Part shown: piece by piece, positions 12,803-14,233 of the stretch
How the letters are laid out: every line of letters starts with the position of its first letter
Position numbering within the stretch: position 1 is the stretch's first letter
Origin: Candidatus Omnitrophota bacterium
Lineage (GTDB): Bacteria > Omnitrophota > Gorgyraeia > Duberdicusellales > 4484-171
Direction: 5' to 3'
DNA length: 14,233 nt
Assembly (NCBI GenBank): GCA_003644405.1
Contig: QNCE01000027.1
Location: forward strand, 1-14,233
Program-made: the position numbers and the translations under genes
Notes under the pieces: model-generated
Told to the model about the DNA's origin: nothing
The model's database searches: none
What the model saw: only the letters and a program-made list of their open reading frames with translations

Positions 12803-14233
12803 ACCTTTTTTAAGAATAAACTTAGCTAAAGAAATGGCAGGCTTAAATTGAGGGTTAAGGCTAATTGTTTTTTCTAACTCCTTTAGAAAGGAGGGGTTCT
12901 TTAATTTCATATAAACCAATGCCAGAGCATAATGAGAATAATACCAGTCAGATTTAATTTCTATGGATTTCTGATAGAGCTGTTGGGCTTTGTGTAAATC
13001 TCCTTTTTTCTCATAAATTTTTCCCCATAGAAAATAAGTATAGAATTCAAAAGGGTTTATTTCTATAGCTTTTTTTATATATCTTTCTGCCATAGTTAGC
13101 TTATTTTCCTCTATATAGATTCGTGCTAACGCTTGGTAAGCTCGTTCACTGTAAGGATTTAATTTTAGAGCTTTGTTTAAATAATAAAGAGCCTTCTCTT
13201 TATCGTTCTTTCTTTCGTAAAGAGTGGCTAAGTTGGTGTAAATTTGATATACTCTTGCTTGGTGAGGTTCTAGTTTTAAAGCTTCACTTAAATATTTTAT
13301 TGCCTCGTCATATTTTCCTTCCATAAAGTAAGTACCTGCTAAATTCACGTATATTCCTGCTTTCCAGTCTATATCTTTGGTAAAGATAGTCAGAGCTTTA
13401 AAAAATATTTTTCTTGCCTTTTTTAAATACCCCTTCTCTTTATAACTTACCCCTAAATTTAGCCAGTTTCCTATATGTTGGGGCTCTTTTTCTGTGCCTT
13501 TTCTCCACACTAAGGTAGGATAATTAAGTTGATAATTTCTTTCCACAGTGAATATAGATAGAATGAAAATTATTCCTAAGGCAAAATATAAAAAATATCT
13601 TTTGTTTTTTATATAAAAATTTTTAAAAACCTCCATTAGAATTATGTATATACCTATACTGGGAAGATAAAAGTGGTGTTCCATAGCAGGGACTTTTAAA
13701 GTTGCATAGAACTTTGGAAGAATCATTAAGAGATACCAAAAAACCCCTAAACTTAAAAGATATATTCTTTTTCTTAAGAGTAGAAGAGTAAATACAATAA
13801 TAATTATTCCCATCAGCGGGAAAAAGCCTTGAGGTTGAAGAATAGAATTTAGCTGAGGATAATAATGCAGGAAATTAAGATTATCGGGAAATAAAAATAA
13901 TCTCAGATAGAAAAAGCTTACCCAACTTTGAATAAGAATATTAGAAAGTGGACTTCTTAATCCTCCAGGAGTAATTCCCCTAAAGAAGGCTTTTTTGTAA
14001 AGAAAATATAGAAGAGAAATAGTGATGAGAGAAAGTAGGAGAAAGAAATTCTTTTTCTCTTTAAAAGTGAATTTAAAACTTCTGTATTGATAAAGAAGGT
14101 AGTGGCCTCCTATCAAAAGCGGAAAACATAGCCCTGTTTCCTTAGTTAGCAGAGAAAATACATACAGTAAACAACTTAAAGTATATCTTTTCTTTAAATA
14201 AAGTAAGAACCCTCCCAAAATAAAAAAAGTTAC
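12794..14233 (-). CDS. GT-C/TMTC-like membrane protein with TPR tail, partial
   Basis: A minus-strand gene whose frame is open to base 14233; its start is outside the window and 479 residues are visible. The visible N-terminal half is polytopic (roughly six or more hydrophobic segments). Two phrases are common in TMTC/DUF1736-type and other bacterial TPR-carrying GT-C transferases: SLLTKETGLCFPLLI and the EHHFYLPSIGIYII segment. The C-terminal half (from about NWLNLGVSYKEKG) is six or seven TPRs with typical spacing (for example YVNLAGTYFMEGKYDEAIKY). GT-C proteins transfer sugars from lipid carriers to proteins or glycans, but the catalytic acidic residues of the N-terminus are not in view, so activity cannot be judged. 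It converges on the pilin gene with a shared terminator. Pilin O-glycosylation is possible by analogy with pilin-linked oligosaccharyltransferases but unproven. Confidence 0.75.
   Translation of the reverse strand, partial: VTFFILGGFLLYLKKRYTLSCLLYVFSLLTKETGLCFPLLIGGHYLLYQYRSFKFTFKEKKNFFLLLSLITISLLYFLYKKAFFRGITPGGLRSPLSNILIQSWVSFFYLRLFLFPDNLNFLHYYPQLNSILQPQGFFPLMGIIIIVFTLLLLRKRIYLLSLGVFWYLLMILPKFYATLKVPAMEHHFYLPSIGIYIILMEVFKNFYIKNKRYFLYFALGIIFILSIFTVERNYQLNYPTLVWRKGTEKEPQHIGNWLNLGVSYKEKGYLKKARKIFFKALTIFTKDIDWKAGIYVNLAGTYFMEGKYDEAIKYLSEALKLEPHQARVYQIYTNLATLYERKNDKEKALYYLNKALKLNPYSERAYQALARIYIEENKLTMAERYIKKAIEINPFEFYTYFLWGKIYEKKGDLHKAQQLYQKSIEIKSDWYYSHYALALVYMKLKNPSFLKELEKTISLNPQFKPAISLAKFILKKGKK

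Noticed and set aside
1..14233. CRISPR arrays, insertion sequences, tRNA/rRNA genes, att sites
   Set aside because: No spaced direct repeats, transposase-like frames, terminal inverted repeats or tRNA-like cloverleafs were noticed; the only tandem repeat is the coding heptad repeat at 4431-4514.

Overview
The window is AT-rich, gene-dense bacterial DNA carrying the assembly-machine operon of a type IV pilus / type II secretion-like (type IV filament) system, a cyclic-di-GMP-linked regulatory block, and the pilin gene under a c-di-GMP-I (GEMM-I) riboswitch. A secretin (outer-membrane channel) together with PilM/N/O/P-like inner-membrane parts points to a diderm bacterium. The low GC, the compact pilM-N/O/P/Q order and the simple one-domain pilin suggest an uncultivated lineage (an Omnitrophota- or Aerophobota-like bacterium is my guess). 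I cannot fix the taxon from this sequence.

Layout. Positions 1-2732 encode the inner-membrane platform: a PilM-PilN fusion (cut by the left edge), a PilO/GspM-like and a PilP/GspC-like protein. Positions 2788-4269 encode a short secretin, with a good promoter just ahead of it. Positions 4266-6412 hold two less standard members, a long membrane-anchored coiled-coil protein containing 21-bp heptad repeats and a membrane-anchored TPR protein. Positions 6409-9468 encode the assembly ATPase (GspE/PilB) and the polytopic platform protein (GspF/PilC). Positions 9469-12026 are a signalling block: an NtrB-type histidine kinase, a stand-alone PilZ protein, a receiver-only response regulator of the RpfG/HD-GYP-associated type, and an MshEN-like + PilZ fusion. 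Genes are on the + strand and mostly overlap or sit within 25 bp of each other, so one operon (with an extra promoter before the secretin) is likely.

Positions 12027-12381 contain no gene but are the most information-rich part. A consensus extended -10 promoter is followed by a c-di-GMP-I aptamer, an intrinsic terminator, a second extended -10 promoter and a strong Shine-Dalgarno sequence before the pilin gene (12382-12741). Four alternating copies of complementary ACTACT/AGTAGT strands allow either aptamer P1 + terminator, or an antiterminator. By inspection this is a ligand-OFF transcription switch, but the second promoter lies downstream of the terminator and would bypass it. A bidirectional terminator separates the pilin from a convergent minus-strand gene, the C-terminal part of a GT-C/TMTC-like membrane protein with a TPR tail, cut by the right edge.

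Together the genes describe a filament machine (ATPase + platform + PilM-N/O/P alignment complex + secretin) whose regulators and major subunit all have plausible c-di-GMP inputs: two PilZ domains with intact binding motifs, a receiver of the kind normally fused to c-di-GMP phosphodiesterases, and the riboswitch. No diguanylate cyclase, phosphodiesterase, retraction ATPase or prepilin peptidase lies inside the window.
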